Assembly (NCBI RefSeq): GCF_042687825.1
Contig: NZ_JBHUQE010000002.1
Location: forward strand, 186,001 to 250,000
Reading direction: 5' to 3'
Origin: Sedimentitalea sp042687825
Lineage (GTDB): Bacteria; Pseudomonadota; Alphaproteobacteria; Rhodobacterales; Rhodobacteraceae
DNA length: 64,000 nucleotides
Numbering within the stretch: the stretch's first letter is position 1; each line of letters starts with the position of its first letter. The notes below the pieces were generated by a model. It worked only from the letters and a program-made list of their open reading frames with translations. It was not told the origin of the DNA and did no database searches. This document shows, piece after piece, positions 54,844-64,000 of this stretch. The position numbers were made by a program, and so were the translations under genes.

Positions 54844-57123
54844 GTGACAGCACGGTCACAGAACAGGCCATTGCTGACATTCAACAGGTGGCGTCGCACG
54901 CGGCGGGCAAAGAATGTCGGCACGCTGGGTCTGGTGGTACTGGGGCCGTTGCTGGCGCTGGCGACCTTTATGGTCCTGGGTCCGTTCGATCAGAACGCTT
55001 CGGCACCGGCATTGCGGTTCATTCTGCTGGCGGACATGGTCTATATCCTGGTGGTCGCCACGCTGGTTCTGGCCCAGATCGTCCGTCTGATCGCCGCCCG
55101 GCGCGCCCGCTCGGCGGGATCGCGCCTGCACTTGCGGCTGACCGGCGTCTTTGCCCTTTTGGCGCTGATCCCCACGGTGATCGTCGCGGTCTTTGCCGGG
55201 CTGACGGTCAATATCGGGCTCGAAGGCTGGTTCTCGGACCGGGTGCGGCAAGTGGTCGGCACCTCGCTTTCCGCGGCCGAAGCCTATGAACTGGAACACC
55301 GTCAGAACCTGTTGCAGGACGCCAGCGCGCTGGGACGGTTTCTGGACACGGCCCGGCGGGCGACGTTTTTTCTGAACGATGCCGAGTTGCGGCAATTGCT
55401 GGGGCAGGGCCAGGCGCAGATCCAGCGCGGCCTGCGCGAGGCCTATGTCATCGACGGTACCGGCGATATCCGGGCGCGCGGCGAGGGTTCCTATCTTTTC
55501 GATTTCGAACATCCGGACCCGGACCAGATTGCGGCGGCGCGCGAAGAGGGAATGCTGATCGTTCAGGACTGGGACAACAACGAGTTCCGTGCGCTGGTGC
55601 GGCTGAACGCGTTTGTCGACCGGTTTCTCTATGTCAGCCGGGTGGTCGATGGCGAGATCCTCAGCCTGCTGGACGAAACCAAGGAAACCGCGCTGTTGTA
55701 CCAGCAGCTGGAAAAGGAGCGCGGCCGGGTTCTGTTCGAATTCGGGCTGCTGTATCTCGGCTTTGCGGTGATCCTGATCCTGGCGGCGATCTGGCTGGGC
55801 CTGTGGTTCGCCGAGCGCCTCAGCCGCCCGGTCGGGCGCCTGACCACGGCGGCGCAAAAGGTCGGCAGCGGCGATCTGGACGTGCAGGTCGTCGAGGAAG
55901 AGGGCGATGACGAGATCGCCATGCTGGGCCGCTATTTCAACCAGATGACGCATCAGTTGAAGGGCCAACGCGACCGGCTGCTGGACAACACGGATCAGAT
56001 CGAGCGGCGGCGGCGGATGTTTGACTCGGTTCTGTCCTCGGTCACCTCGGGGGTCGTCGGTCTGGACCCCGAGGGGCGGGTGACCTTCGTGAACCGTTCG
56101 GCCGAGCGGTTGCTGGACTGGTCCGGCGACGAACAGTCGCTGGCGCTGTCGGTGGCGGTGCCGGAGTTCGGGCCACTGTTCGAAACACTCCAGGCCGGCG
56201 ATACCGAGGTCGCGCAGGGCGAGGTCAAGGTGTCGCGCCAGGGCCGGCTGGAGAACCTGCTGGTGCGCATGTCGACCCGGCGCGAGGCGGATGGCGGTCT
56301 CGAGGGCTATGTGGTGGCGTTCGACGACGTGACCGACCTGGTCAGCGCCCAGCGGATGGCGGCCTGGGGCGATGTGGCGCGGCGCATCGCGCATGAGATC
56401 AAGAACCCGCTCACGCCGATCCAGCTGAGCGCGGAACGGATCAAACGCAAATTCGCGCCTGTGCTGGGCGAGGACCGCGCCAAGCTGGAGGCGATGACCG
56501 ATGTCATCGTGCGCCAGACCAACGATCTGCGCCGCATCGTCGACGAGTTTAGCAAGTTCGCCCGCATGCCGGAACCGGACCGCCGCAGCGAGGACCTGAC
56601 CAAACTGGTGGCGGATGCGGTTCTGCTGCAACAGACCGGCCAGCCGGATGTGCAGATCGTGGCCGATCTGCCAGCGGTGCCGATTCTGGCCGAGGTGGAC
56701 GCGACGATGATCTCCCAAGCATTGACGAATCTGATCAAGAATGCCGGAGAAGCCATTGAGACATATTGTAAAAGTGGCGTTTCTGACGAATTTCGGCCGC
56801 AGATTCGGATCGGCATGACAACGCGGCCGCTGGGCTGCGAGATCACCATCGCGGACAATGGCATCGGCCTGCCCGAGGATCGCGCCCGGCTGTTTGAACC
56901 CTATGTCACCACCCGCGACGCCGGCACCGGCCTGGGCCTGCCGATCGTCAAGAAGATCATCGAAGAACATGGCGGCACGCTGACATTGGAGGATGCGCCG
57001 GTGTTTGACGGGCAAAGTCATTTCGGCGCGATGGCCGTGATCAGGTTGGCCACGATCCAGGGCGACCCGATTTCCGACCGGACACATGCCGAGACAACCG
57101 AGGAAAAGGCAGGAACGAGATGA
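54844..57123 (+). CDS. ntrY: Sensor histidine kinase NtrY
   Basis: 759-residue membrane kinase. The N-terminus has several membrane helices (VVLGPLLALATFMVLGP, LRFILLADMVYILVVATLVLAQIV, LTGVFALLALIPTVIVAVFAGL), then an extracytoplasmic sensor region, another helix (LLYLGFAVILILAAIWLGLWF), a HAMP linker, a PAS domain, and the kinase core with H-box IAHEIKNPLTPIQLSAERIK. It starts with GTG at 54844, with GAGGG upstream. It is coupled to ntrX (ATGA) and is known to respond to nitrogen and redox cues in relatives. Confidence 0.94.
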   Translation: MTARSQNRPLLTFNRWRRTRRAKNVGTLGLVVLGPLLALATFMVLGPFDQNASAPALRFILLADMVYILVVATLVLAQIVRLIAARRARSAGSRLHLRLTGVFALLALIPTVIVAVFAGLTVNIGLEGWFSDRVRQVVGTSLSAAEAYELEHRQNLLQDASALGRFLDTARRATFFLNDAELRQLLGQGQAQIQRGLREAYVIDGTGDIRARGEGSYLFDFEHPDPDQIAAAREEGMLIVQDWDNNEFRALVRLNAFVDRFLYVSRVVDGEILSLLDETKETALLYQQLEKERGRVLFEFGLLYLGFAVILILAAIWLGLWFAERLSRPVGRLTTAAQKVGSGDLDVQVVEEEGDDEIAMLGRYFNQMTHQLKGQRDRLLDNTDQIERRRRMFDSVLSSVTSGVVGLDPEGRVTFVNRSAERLLDWSGDEQSLALSVAVPEFGPLFETLQAGDTEVAQGEVKVSRQGRLENLLVRMSTRREADGGLEGYVVAFDDVTDLVSAQRMAAWGDVARRIAHEIKNPLTPIQLSAERIKRKFAPVLGEDRAKLEAMTDVIVRQTNDLRRIVDEFSKFARMPEPDRRSEDLTKLVADAVLLQQTGQPDVQIVADLPAVPILAEVDATMISQALTNLIKNAGEAIETYCKSGVSDEFRPQIRIGMTTRPLGCEITIADNGIGLPEDRARLFEPYVTTRDAGTGLGLPIVKKIIEEHGGTLTLEDAPVFDGQSHFGAMAVIRLATIQGDPISDRTHAETTEEKAGTR

Positions 57124-58535
57124 GCGATATTCTGATTGTGGACGACGAACGCGACATTCGCGAACTGGTTTCCGACATTCTCCAAGACGAAGGCTATGGC
57201 ACGCGACTGGCCGGCAATTCCGACGATTGCATGGCGGCGATCAATGCCGAGCCTCCGGCGCTGCTGGTTCTGGATATCTGGCTCAAGGACAGCCGGATGG
57301 ATGGCATCGACATCCTCAAGGCGGTGAAACGCGACAATCCCGATGTGCCGGTGGTGATCATTTCGGGTCATGGCAATATCGAGATCGCCGTCGCGGCGAT
57401 CAAGCAGGGCGCCTATGACTTCATCGAGAAACCGTTCAACATCGACCAGTTGCTGGTGGTGATCCGCCGGGCCATGGAAACCTCGCGTCTACGTCGGGAA
57501 AACAGCGCGCTCAGGAACCGCGACGCGTCGGTGGCCGACATGATCGGCAACAGTGCGGCCTTTCGCGGCCTGATCGGCAATCTGGACAAGGTCACCAAAT
57601 CCAATGGCCGGGTGATGCTGACCGGTCCGGCCGGGTCGGGCAAAGAGATCGCCGCGCGCTATATCCATGCGCATTCCAGTCGTGCCAATGCTCCCTTTGT
57701 CACTGTCAACTGCGCCAGCATCGAACCGGATCGCATGGAGGAGGTGCTGTTTGGCCGCGAAACCGCTGGCCGCGGTGTCGAACCGGGCCTGCTGGAACAA
57801 GCCCATGGCGGGGTGATCTATTTCGATGAGGTCGCCGACATGCCGCTCGGCACCCAGTCCAAAATCCTGCGGGTGCTGGTGGATCAGCAGTTTCAGCGGG
57901 TCGGCGGCAATGACAAGGTGCGGGTCGACCTGCGGGTGATTTCCAGTACCAACCGGAACCTCGAAGAAGAGATCCGCGCCGAACGGTTCCGCCAGGAACT
58001 GTATCATCGCCTGAACGTCGTGCCGATCGCGGTGCCGTCGCTGGAGGAGCGGCGCGAGGACATCCCCCTGTTGGCCGAGCACTTCATCCAGGCCTGCAAT
58101 GCCAGCCAGGGTCTGCCGTTGCGGCCCCTGTCCGAAGAGGCGGTGGCGCTGATGCAGACAATGATATGGCCCGGCAACGTGCGCCAGCTCAAGAACCTGG
58201 TCGAGCGGGTGCTGATTCTGGGCGAGGGAACCGGTCCGATCGAGGCCCGCGAACTGCCCAATGACGAAGAGAAACAGGCCAATGATGGCCGCGTCGTGCT
58301 GTCCGGTGCGCTGGCGACCCTGCCGCTGCGCGAGGCGCGCGAAGCCTTTGAAAGGGAATATTTGCTGACGCAGATCAACCGCTTTGGCGGCAATATCAGC
58401 CGCACAGCCAGCTTTGTCGGCATGGAGCGCAGCGCTCTGCATCGCAAGCTGAAATCGCTTGGCGTCGTAACCTCGTCAAAATCCGGTGCCCGCGTGGCGC
58501 ATGTCGAGGACGAGGCGACCGAACCCACCGGCTAG
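57120..58535 (+). CDS. ntrX: Response regulator NtrX
   Basis: 471-residue AAA+ response regulator. Receiver aspartate D52 in LLVLDIWLKDSRMDGIDIL; Walker A GPAGSGKE; Walker B GGVIYFDEVADMP; C-terminal Fis-type helix (GGNISRTASFVGMERSALHRKLKSLGV). In the place of GAFTGA it reads FGRETAGRGVEPG, so, as for many alphaproteobacterial NtrX proteins, sigma54 interaction is doubtful. It is translationally coupled to ntrY. A short convergent gene follows. Confidence 0.94.
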   Translation: MSDILIVDDERDIRELVSDILQDEGYGTRLAGNSDDCMAAINAEPPALLVLDIWLKDSRMDGIDILKAVKRDNPDVPVVIISGHGNIEIAVAAIKQGAYDFIEKPFNIDQLLVVIRRAMETSRLRRENSALRNRDASVADMIGNSAAFRGLIGNLDKVTKSNGRVMLTGPAGSGKEIAARYIHAHSSRANAPFVTVNCASIEPDRMEEVLFGRETAGRGVEPGLLEQAHGGVIYFDEVADMPLGTQSKILRVLVDQQFQRVGGNDKVRVDLRVISSTNRNLEEEIRAERFRQELYHRLNVVPIAVPSLEERREDIPLLAEHFIQACNASQGLPLRPLSEEAVALMQTMIWPGNVRQLKNLVERVLILGEGTGPIEARELPNDEEKQANDGRVVLSGALATLPLREAREAFEREYLLTQINRFGGNISRTASFVGMERSALHRKLKSLGVVTSSKSGARVAHVEDEATEPTG

Positions 58536-58551
58536 GCCGCGGCCGCGGCGG

Positions 58552-59037
58552 CTATTCGGCGGCGATGGGCGCCTGCGGCGTCACGATCTGCCAGGTTCCG
58601 TCGTCATAGGGAATGGCGCAGGACTCTTCTGTCAGGCGGGGCAGGGTACGGGTCGGCGCCGGCGGCACCGCCCGTGCCACAGCTGCCGAACAACGCGGTA
58701 CGGTGACCGGCTGATAGCCCTTTTGCGCCATGCACATGTCCTGGACCCGCAGGCGCAGGTCGCGGTTCACATCCACCGTGTAAATGCCGCCATCGGCCCA
58801 GTATCCGGGCCGGTAATAGCATCCGCCACCGGTGCAATATTGCCCGCCGGGAAAATAGATCGGCGGGCGTTGCCGGATCTGGTTCGCCACAGGCGCGTCC
58901 TTGAGGGCGGCGACTTCGCAGCGGGTTGCATCCGTCTGCATCCGGCTGACCGAGGCGCCGGGTCGGTAATAGATCGACAAGGGACCGCAGGCACCCAGAA
59001 ACAGTCCGGCGGCGATTATCCAATTCGCAGGCTTCAT
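58552..59037 (-). CDS. Predicted lipoprotein of unknown function
   Basis: 161-residue protein with a lipoprotein signal (MKPANWIIAAGLFLGACGPLS, lipobox LGAC), followed by a cysteine- and tyrosine-rich region (PPIYFPGGQYCTGGGCYYRPGYWADGGIY) and a C-terminal part with three further cysteines. The ATG at 59037 gives a proper signal; a longer frame upstream is rejected because it destroys it. It is divergent from trkA with about 100 bases between. It probably sits in the outer or inner membrane; function not known. Confidence 0.78.
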   Translation of the reverse strand: MKPANWIIAAGLFLGACGPLSIYYRPGASVSRMQTDATRCEVAALKDAPVANQIRQRPPIYFPGGQYCTGGGCYYRPGYWADGGIYTVDVNRDLRLRVQDMCMAQKGYQPVTVPRCSAAVARAVPPAPTRTLPRLTEESCAIPYDDGTWQIVTPQAPIAAE

Positions 59038-59143
59038 GGTTCCATTCTGCCCCGGGCCGGTGGCGGTTACAATTGAATTGACCCCCGTTTGGGCATCTGT
59101 CATGCAAAGGATCGCTGAATTCGCGGCCAGAGGGCAAGACGGC

Positions 59144-60520
59144 ATGAAGGTCATCATTTGCGGTGCAGGTCAGGTCGGCTGGCAGATCGCGCGGCACCTG
59201 TCGGGCGAACAGAACGATGTCACCGTCGTGGACAGCAATCCCGATCTGGTGCGCCGGGCCACCGATACGCTGGACGTGCAGGGCGTCGCAGGTTTTGCCA
59301 GCTATCCCGACATTCTGGACAAGGCCGGGGCGCGGGATGCCGACATGATCATCGCCGCGACCTATTCCGACGAGGTCAACATGGTCACCTGCCAGGTGGC
59401 GCATTCGGTGTTCTCGATCCAGCGCAAGATCGCGCGCCTGCGGGCGCAATCCTATCTGACGGCGATCTATTCCGATCTCTACCGCCGCGATCACCTGCCC
59501 ATCGACGTGGTGATCAGCCCCGAGCGCGAAGTGGCGGCGGCGGCGATGCAGCGCCTGTCCGCCCCTGCCGCCTTTGACACTGAAACCTTCATGAACGGCA
59601 AGGCGCAGCTGCTGGGCGTCTCGATCGAGGAAGACTGCCCGATCGTGAACACGCCGCTGCGCCAGCTGACCGACCTTTTTTCGACTCTGCGTTCGATCGT
59701 GGTCGGGGTGCGCCGCGACGGATCGCTTTTCGCCCCTGAACCCAATGACCAGTTGTTCGTCGGCGATGATTGTTACGTTTTCGCCCATGTCGACGACATC
59801 GGGCGGGTTCTCGAAGTCTTTGGCAAGACGCAGCAGAAACAGGAACGCCTGGTGATCGTCGGGGGCGGCAATGTCGGGCTGACCGTGGCGCGCACGCTGG
59901 AAACCCGTGCCGTGCGCACCCGCACCAAGATGATTGAACGCAGTCGCGCCAGCGCGGAACAGGCCGCCGAAAGGCTGGAACGCACCATTGTCCTGCACGG
60001 CGACGGGCTGGATACGGTGCTGCTGAACGAGGCCGGGATCGAACGGGCCGACGCGATGCTGGCGGTCACCGATGATGACAAGACCAACATTCTGGTGGCC
60101 GTGCGCGCCAAGGCCGAGGGCTGTCCCTATGCCATTGCGCTGATCAACGATCCGACCCTGGTGCCGCTGATGGCTCCGCTGGGGATCGATGCCTATATCA
60201 ATCCGCGCGCAACCACGGTCAGTTCTATTCTGCGCCATATCCGCCATGGCCGGGTGCGCGCGGTCTATTCCGTCGGCGATGCCGAGGCCGAGGTGATCGA
60301 GGCCGAGGTGATGTCGACCTCGCCGCTGGCAGGCCAGCGCATCCGCGACATCGACTTTCCCGAGGGCGTGCTGGTCGGGGCCGTGATGCGCGACGGCGAG
60401 ATCATGCGCCCGGTCGGCGGCCTGCGGATCGAGGAAAAGGACGTGATCGCCCTGTTTGCAATGGCCGACGACGTGCCCGAAGTCGAGCGGTTGATGCAGG
60501 TCTCGATCGACTTTTTCTGA
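59144..60520 (+). CDS. trkA: Trk potassium-uptake regulator TrkA
   Basis: 458-residue peripheral membrane protein with two RCK domains, each with a nucleotide-binding Rossmann motif (MKVIICGAGQVGWQIARHL and LVIVGGGNVGLTVARTLE) and a TrkA-C part. It gates the TrkH potassium channel in response to NAD(H)/ATP. The ATG at 59144 removes a non-family N-terminal extension. trkH follows after two bases. Confidence 0.96.
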   Translation: MKVIICGAGQVGWQIARHLSGEQNDVTVVDSNPDLVRRATDTLDVQGVAGFASYPDILDKAGARDADMIIAATYSDEVNMVTCQVAHSVFSIQRKIARLRAQSYLTAIYSDLYRRDHLPIDVVISPEREVAAAAMQRLSAPAAFDTETFMNGKAQLLGVSIEEDCPIVNTPLRQLTDLFSTLRSIVVGVRRDGSLFAPEPNDQLFVGDDCYVFAHVDDIGRVLEVFGKTQQKQERLVIVGGGNVGLTVARTLETRAVRTRTKMIERSRASAEQAAERLERTIVLHGDGLDTVLLNEAGIERADAMLAVTDDDKTNILVAVRAKAEGCPYAIALINDPTLVPLMAPLGIDAYINPRATTVSSILRHIRHGRVRAVYSVGDAEAEVIEAEVMSTSPLAGQRIRDIDFPEGVLVGAVMRDGEIMRPVGGLRIEEKDVIALFAMADDVPEVERLMQVSIDFF

Positions 60521-60522
60521 TC

Positions 60523-62058
60523 ATGCAGGCCGAACAGACCAGCACCGGAATTTTCATGCGCTTGCCGATGTCCCTGCTGATCTGGGGCATCGCGGCGGCA
60601 TCGATGTTCGTGCCGGCCTCTTACGCGCTGGTGCGCAACAATCACCCCGCGTCGCAATCCTTTTTCTATTCCGGGTTGCTGGGGTTGATCATCGTGACCC
60701 TGATTGCGATGTCCCTGGGCGGGCGCCGGCCGCGCTTCGGCACCCTGGGGCAATTGCTGTCCCTGCTCTTTGCCTATGCCATTCTGCCGGTCTTTCTGGC
60801 GATTCCCATGCATGAAGCATTGCAGAACACGCGGTTTCTGAACGCCTATTTCGATATGGTCAGCGCCATCACGACCACCGGAGCAGACCTGTTTGATGAC
60901 CCCGGTCGTCTGTCTCCGTCGCTGCATCTGTGGCGGGCCCAGGTCGGCTGGATGGGCGGGCTGCTGATGTGGATTGCCGCCTCGGCGATCCTGGCGCCGC
61001 TGTCGCTGGGCGGGTTCGAAGTCACCGCGCGCGGTCAGCCCGGGCGCGACGCCATTGGTGCCGGCGCCATGCAGCGCGCCGAACCGCGCAAACGCCTGTT
61101 GCGCATCACCGTCGCGCTGGCGCCGATCTACGCCGGTCTGACCATGATCCTGTGGGTGCTGTTGCTGATCAGCGGCGAGGCCTCGCTGACCGCTCTGTGC
61201 CATGCCATGTCGGTGATGGCGACCTCGGGCATCTCGCCGGTCGGCGGGATGAACGGCGCCAGCGCCGGTATTGCCGGCGAAGCCCTGCTGTTCCTGTTCA
61301 TGTTCTTTGCCCTGTCGCGCCTGACGTTTTCCAGCGACACCTCGATGGTCAGCGCCGCGCGGCTGGACCGCGACCCCGAGTTCCGCACCGCGCTCTTGCT
61401 GATCGTCGGTCTGCCGTCATTGCTGTTCCTGCGTCACTGGCTGGCCTCGCTCGAGGTCGGGGCCGGAGAGAGCTTTGTGCAGGCTCTGCATGCCTTTTGG
61501 GGGGCGATGTTCACCGTGATGTCGTTTCTCACCACCACCGGTTTTGAAAGCGCGGATTGGGACGAGGCCCAGCAATGGTCCGGTCTGGGCACGCCGGGTC
61601 TGATCCTGATGGGGCTGGCGGTGATCGGCGGCGGCGTCGCCACCACCGCCGGCGGGGTCAAGCTGCTCAGGGTCTATGCGCTGTATCTGAACGGGCTGCG
61701 CGAGATGCAGCGCCTGGTGCATCCCTCCTCGGTCAGCAGCATCAAGGGCAGCCAGCGCATCCAGCGCGATGGCGCCTTTATCGCCTGGGTGTTCTTCATG
61801 CTGTTTGCCATGTCTCTGGCGATGATCAGCTTGGCCCTGGCCGCGCTTGGGGTATCGTTTGACCATGCCATCGTGCTGAGCATCGCCAGCCTGTCCACCA
61901 CCGGCCCTGTCATCCATGTGGCGGCCGAAACCCCGATCCGGCTGGTCGAACTGAGCGATGCGGCCAAGACCGTTCTATGCGCGGCCATGGTACTGGGCCG
62001 TCTGGAAACGCTGGCCATCATCGCGCTGTTCACGCCGGATCTCTGGCGCAATCGGTGA
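60523..62058 (+). CDS. trkH: Trk-family potassium transporter TrkH
   Basis: 511-residue inner-membrane potassium channel-like protein with about ten helices and four pore loops. The selectivity segments are recognisable: SAITTTGADL, SVMATSGISPVGG, SFLTTTGFESADWDE and ASLSTTGPVI. RLTFSSDTSMVSAARL and the final helix ALFTPDLWRNR fit. It is coupled to trkA by a two-base gap and makes the potassium uptake system with it. Confidence 0.96.
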   Translation: MQAEQTSTGIFMRLPMSLLIWGIAAASMFVPASYALVRNNHPASQSFFYSGLLGLIIVTLIAMSLGGRRPRFGTLGQLLSLLFAYAILPVFLAIPMHEALQNTRFLNAYFDMVSAITTTGADLFDDPGRLSPSLHLWRAQVGWMGGLLMWIAASAILAPLSLGGFEVTARGQPGRDAIGAGAMQRAEPRKRLLRITVALAPIYAGLTMILWVLLLISGEASLTALCHAMSVMATSGISPVGGMNGASAGIAGEALLFLFMFFALSRLTFSSDTSMVSAARLDRDPEFRTALLLIVGLPSLLFLRHWLASLEVGAGESFVQALHAFWGAMFTVMSFLTTTGFESADWDEAQQWSGLGTPGLILMGLAVIGGGVATTAGGVKLLRVYALYLNGLREMQRLVHPSSVSSIKGSQRIQRDGAFIAWVFFMLFAMSLAMISLALAALGVSFDHAIVLSIASLSTTGPVIHVAAETPIRLVELSDAAKTVLCAAMVLGRLETLAIIALFTPDLWRNR

Positions 62059-62187
62059 GCAGGTGCAAACAAGCATCCGTAAGGAACGTTTTTGGGTGGA
62101 AGTTCTTGGCGCGGCGCGACATACTTGTGCATCAGGGGCGTAGCAAAGCACATTAATTGGCAAGAACAACGGTGAGAATTTGAAATA

Positions 62188-62427
62188 ATGGCATCTGACA
62201 GACAGAATCTTCAGGACGCATTTCTGAACCACGTCCGCAAGACCAAGGTCCCGGTCACGATCTTTTTGATCAATGGCGTGAAATTGCAGGGTGTCATAAC
62301 CTGGTTCGACAACTTCTGTGTGCTGTTGCGCCGCGATGGTCAGTCCCAGCTTGTGTACAAACATGCGATTTCGACCATCATGCCGTCGCAGCCGATTAAC
62401 CTGTACGAGGGCGAAGACGCCACTTGA
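62188..62427 (+). CDS. hfq: RNA chaperone Hfq
   Basis: 79-residue Sm-like hexamer that pairs small RNAs with mRNAs. NLQDAFLNHVRKTKVPVTIFLINGVKLQGVITWFDNFCVLL and the VYKHAISTIMPSQP Sm2 motif are unmistakable. The C-terminus is short, as usual in Alphaproteobacteria. The stop overlaps the hflX start (TGATG). The 130-base leader between trkH and hfq should contain its promoter. Confidence 0.98.
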   Translation: MASDRQNLQDAFLNHVRKTKVPVTIFLINGVKLQGVITWFDNFCVLLRRDGQSQLVYKHAISTIMPSQPINLYEGEDAT

Positions 62428-63698
62428 TGGAGCATGACCAGCGCCGCACCCGTGCCTGGGTGCTGCATCCCGATATCAAATCGGATCCTGATCGCCGTCC
62501 GGCCGAGCCGGCCTTGCAGGAGGCCGTTGCCCTGGCTGCGGCTTTGCCGGATCTCGAGGTCATCGACGCGCAAACTGTGCGTCTGCCGCGCCCGCATGCC
62601 GGCATGCTGTTCGGTTCGGGCAAGATCGATGAACTGGCCGAACTGTTCCGCGCGAATGAGGTCGAACTGGTTCTGATCGACGGACAGGTCAGCCCGGTGC
62701 AGCAGCGCAATCTGGAAAAGGCCTGGAACGTCAAGCTGCTGGACCGGACCGGCCTGATCCTGGAGATATTCTCGGATCGCGCGCGCACCCGCGAGGGTGT
62801 GCTGCAGGTCGAGATGGCGGCGCTGTCCTATCAGCGCACCCGGCTGGTGCGGGCCTGGACCCACCTGGAGCGCCAGCGCGGCGGGCTGGGTTTTGTCGGC
62901 GGTCCCGGCGAAACCCAGATCGAGGCCGACCGGCGTGCCATCGACGAACAACTGGTGCGGCTGCGCCGGCAGCTGGACAAGGTGGTCAAGACCCGCACGC
63001 TGCACCGCGCCGCGCGGGCCAAGGTGCCCTATCCGATCGTCGCGCTGGTGGGCTATACCAATGCCGGAAAGTCCACGTTGTTCAATCGCCTGACCGGGGC
63101 CGAGGTCATGGCCAAGGACATGCTGTTCGCGACACTGGACCCGACGATGCGGCGGGTGCAGCTGCCCGACGGCCCCGAGGTGATCCTGTCGGACACGGTG
63201 GGGTTTATCAGCGATCTGCCGACCGAACTGGTGGCGGCGTTTCGCGCCACGCTCGAAGAAGTGCTGGGGGCCGATCTGATCGTGCATGTGCGCGATATCA
63301 GCCATGCCGACACCGAGGCCCAGGCCCGCGATGTCGCGGCGATCCTGACCGCTCTGGGAGTCGGTGAGGACCGGCCGCAGCTGCAGGTTTGGAACAAGCT
63401 CGACCTGCTGGACGCCGAGGCACGGCAGGCCATGCTGGCGCGCGCCGCGCGCGACGAGGCGGTCTTTGCCATATCGGCGCTGTCCGGGGACGGTATCGCC
63501 GATCTGCTGGCCGCCGTCGCCGAGACGCTGCAGGGCGTGCGGTCCGAGGCGCAGTTGCATCTGGGTTTTTCCGAGGGCAAACGCCGGGCCTGGCTGTTCC
63601 AGCAGGATCTGGTGCAGTCCGAAGTCCAGACCGAGGACGGGTTTGACATTACCGTTCTCTGGACGCCGAAACAGCACGCCCAGTACGACGCGCTATAG
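62427..63698 (+). CDS. hflX: Ribosome-associated GTPase HflX
   Basis: 423-residue GTPase that splits stalled or heat-damaged ribosomes. The N-terminal HflX domain contains HAGMLFGSGKIDELAELFRANEVELVLIDG and the coiled linker VEMAALSYQRTRLVRAWTHLERQRGGLGFVGGPGETQIEADRR. The G domain has P-loop GYTNAGKSTLFN, DTVGF, and NKLD. The ATG at 62427 overlaps the hfq stop; a TTG one codon earlier is unneeded. hfq-hflX is an ancient pair. Confidence 0.97.
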   Translation: MEHDQRRTRAWVLHPDIKSDPDRRPAEPALQEAVALAAALPDLEVIDAQTVRLPRPHAGMLFGSGKIDELAELFRANEVELVLIDGQVSPVQQRNLEKAWNVKLLDRTGLILEIFSDRARTREGVLQVEMAALSYQRTRLVRAWTHLERQRGGLGFVGGPGETQIEADRRAIDEQLVRLRRQLDKVVKTRTLHRAARAKVPYPIVALVGYTNAGKSTLFNRLTGAEVMAKDMLFATLDPTMRRVQLPDGPEVILSDTVGFISDLPTELVAAFRATLEEVLGADLIVHVRDISHADTEAQARDVAAILTALGVGEDRPQLQVWNKLDLLDAEARQAMLARAARDEAVFAISALSGDGIADLLAAVAETLQGVRSEAQLHLGFSEGKRRAWLFQQDLVQSEVQTEDGFDITVLWTPKQHAQYDAL

Positions 63699-63732
63699 GC
63701 GCTCCGGGAACGGGAAAAGGGGCAAATCCGGC

Positions 63733-64000
63733 TCAGCCTTTGGCCTCTGGGGCGGCATTGCGCCGGATCGCGTGGCCGGTGGCCAGCGGCCCGATCAGTT
63801 CGAACACAACGGTCGCCCCGATGGTCAGAGCCATGATGAACGGGCCATGTTCGGGCAGGTATTCCGCGGCGATGAGAGCCATGCCGATCGCCACCCCGGC
63901 CTGGGGCAGCAGCGCAGGGCCGAACCAGGGGCGCTGATCGGGCGCAACGCGGGCCAGCGTGCCGCCCAGCCAGCCGCCCAGTATCCGGGCCAGACTGCGC
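63733..64000 (-). CDS. Na+/H+-antiporter-like protein, 3' part
   Basis: The frame is open from the right edge of the window to a stop at 63733-63735 on the minus strand, about 88 codons. The protein end reads ALLPQAGVAIGMALIAAEYLP then FIMALTIGATVVFELIGPLAT, the last two helices of a CPA2-type cation:proton antiporter, followed by a short polar tail. The main part lies outside the window. Converges on hflX 34 bases away. Confidence 0.7.
   Translation of the reverse strand, partial: RSLARILGGWLGGTLARVAPDQRPWFGPALLPQAGVAIGMALIAAEYLPEHGPFIMALTIGATVVFELIGPLATGHAIRRNAAPEAKG

Noticed and set aside
54856..57087. 743-codon minus-strand frame opposite ntrY
   Set aside because: Antisense shadow; ntrY shows full kinase motifs and the shadow has none.

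Overview
The window is GC-rich, densely coded chromosomal DNA from an alphaproteobacterium. It most likely belongs to the Rhodobacterales (Rhodobacter/Roseobacter group). This rests on the isc-suf operon headed by an IscR without the usual cysteine triad, the dusB(nifR3)-ntrB-ntrC-ntrY-ntrX-trkA-trkH-hfq-hflX order, an NtrC lacking the sigma54 loop, and many recognisable Rhodobacterales small proteins. I cannot name a species.

Layout. 1-12.3 kb is core: the recA 3' end with a terminator, alaS followed by two DUF1330 genes, typA with a cupin gene, an SMR efflux pump, a secreted RTX protein, and two unrelated NADP-isocitrate dehydrogenases side by side (dimeric and monomeric). 12.6-16.05 kb is a decaying phage-tail/beta-helix module broken by several frameshifts. 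16.1-17.6 kb holds an HD hydrolase, a small protein and an alpha/beta hydrolase. 17.8-26.3 kb is the Fe-S assembly operon iscR-nifS-sufB-(3 small genes)-sufC-sufD-(2 membrane proteins)-sufS. It is preceded by a perfect Irr/ICE-like palindrome and followed by tRNA-Arg(CCG).

26.5-39.3 kb, between the tRNA and a pile of broken mobile elements, is an accessory block. It holds a GlxA-like regulator divergent from a homocysteine S-methyltransferase, a DUF1127 gene, a secreted beta-barrel protein paired with a MauG-type dihaem enzyme, an MddA-like methanethiol methyltransferase, a flavin monooxygenase, a translationally coupled MATE-GST-methyltransferase set, a LysE exporter and a DHFR-like reductase. 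The right edge is a scar built from pieces of three elements: IS3 orfA, a serine recombinase and an IS481 transposase.

39.3-51.1 kb returns to core or shell genes: a periplasmic Cache protein, peroxiredoxin, lipA, two cytochromes c, a LysR regulator, hpt, ratA, a PrpD-family gene, amt, and the overlapping chain ispD-ispF-pgpA-cinA. 51.3-63.7 kb is the nitrogen and potassium regulatory block dusB-ntrBC-ntrYX-trkAH-hfq-hflX. The 3' end of a Na+/H+-antiporter-like gene runs off the right edge.

The parts most worth following up are the secreted-protein/MauG-like pair with its intercistronic hairpin, the possible methyl-sulfur module in the accessory block, the RTX protein with seven propeller-like repeats, and the unexplained genes conserved inside the suf operon. 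I saw no CRISPR array, rRNA, integrase or complete insertion sequence.
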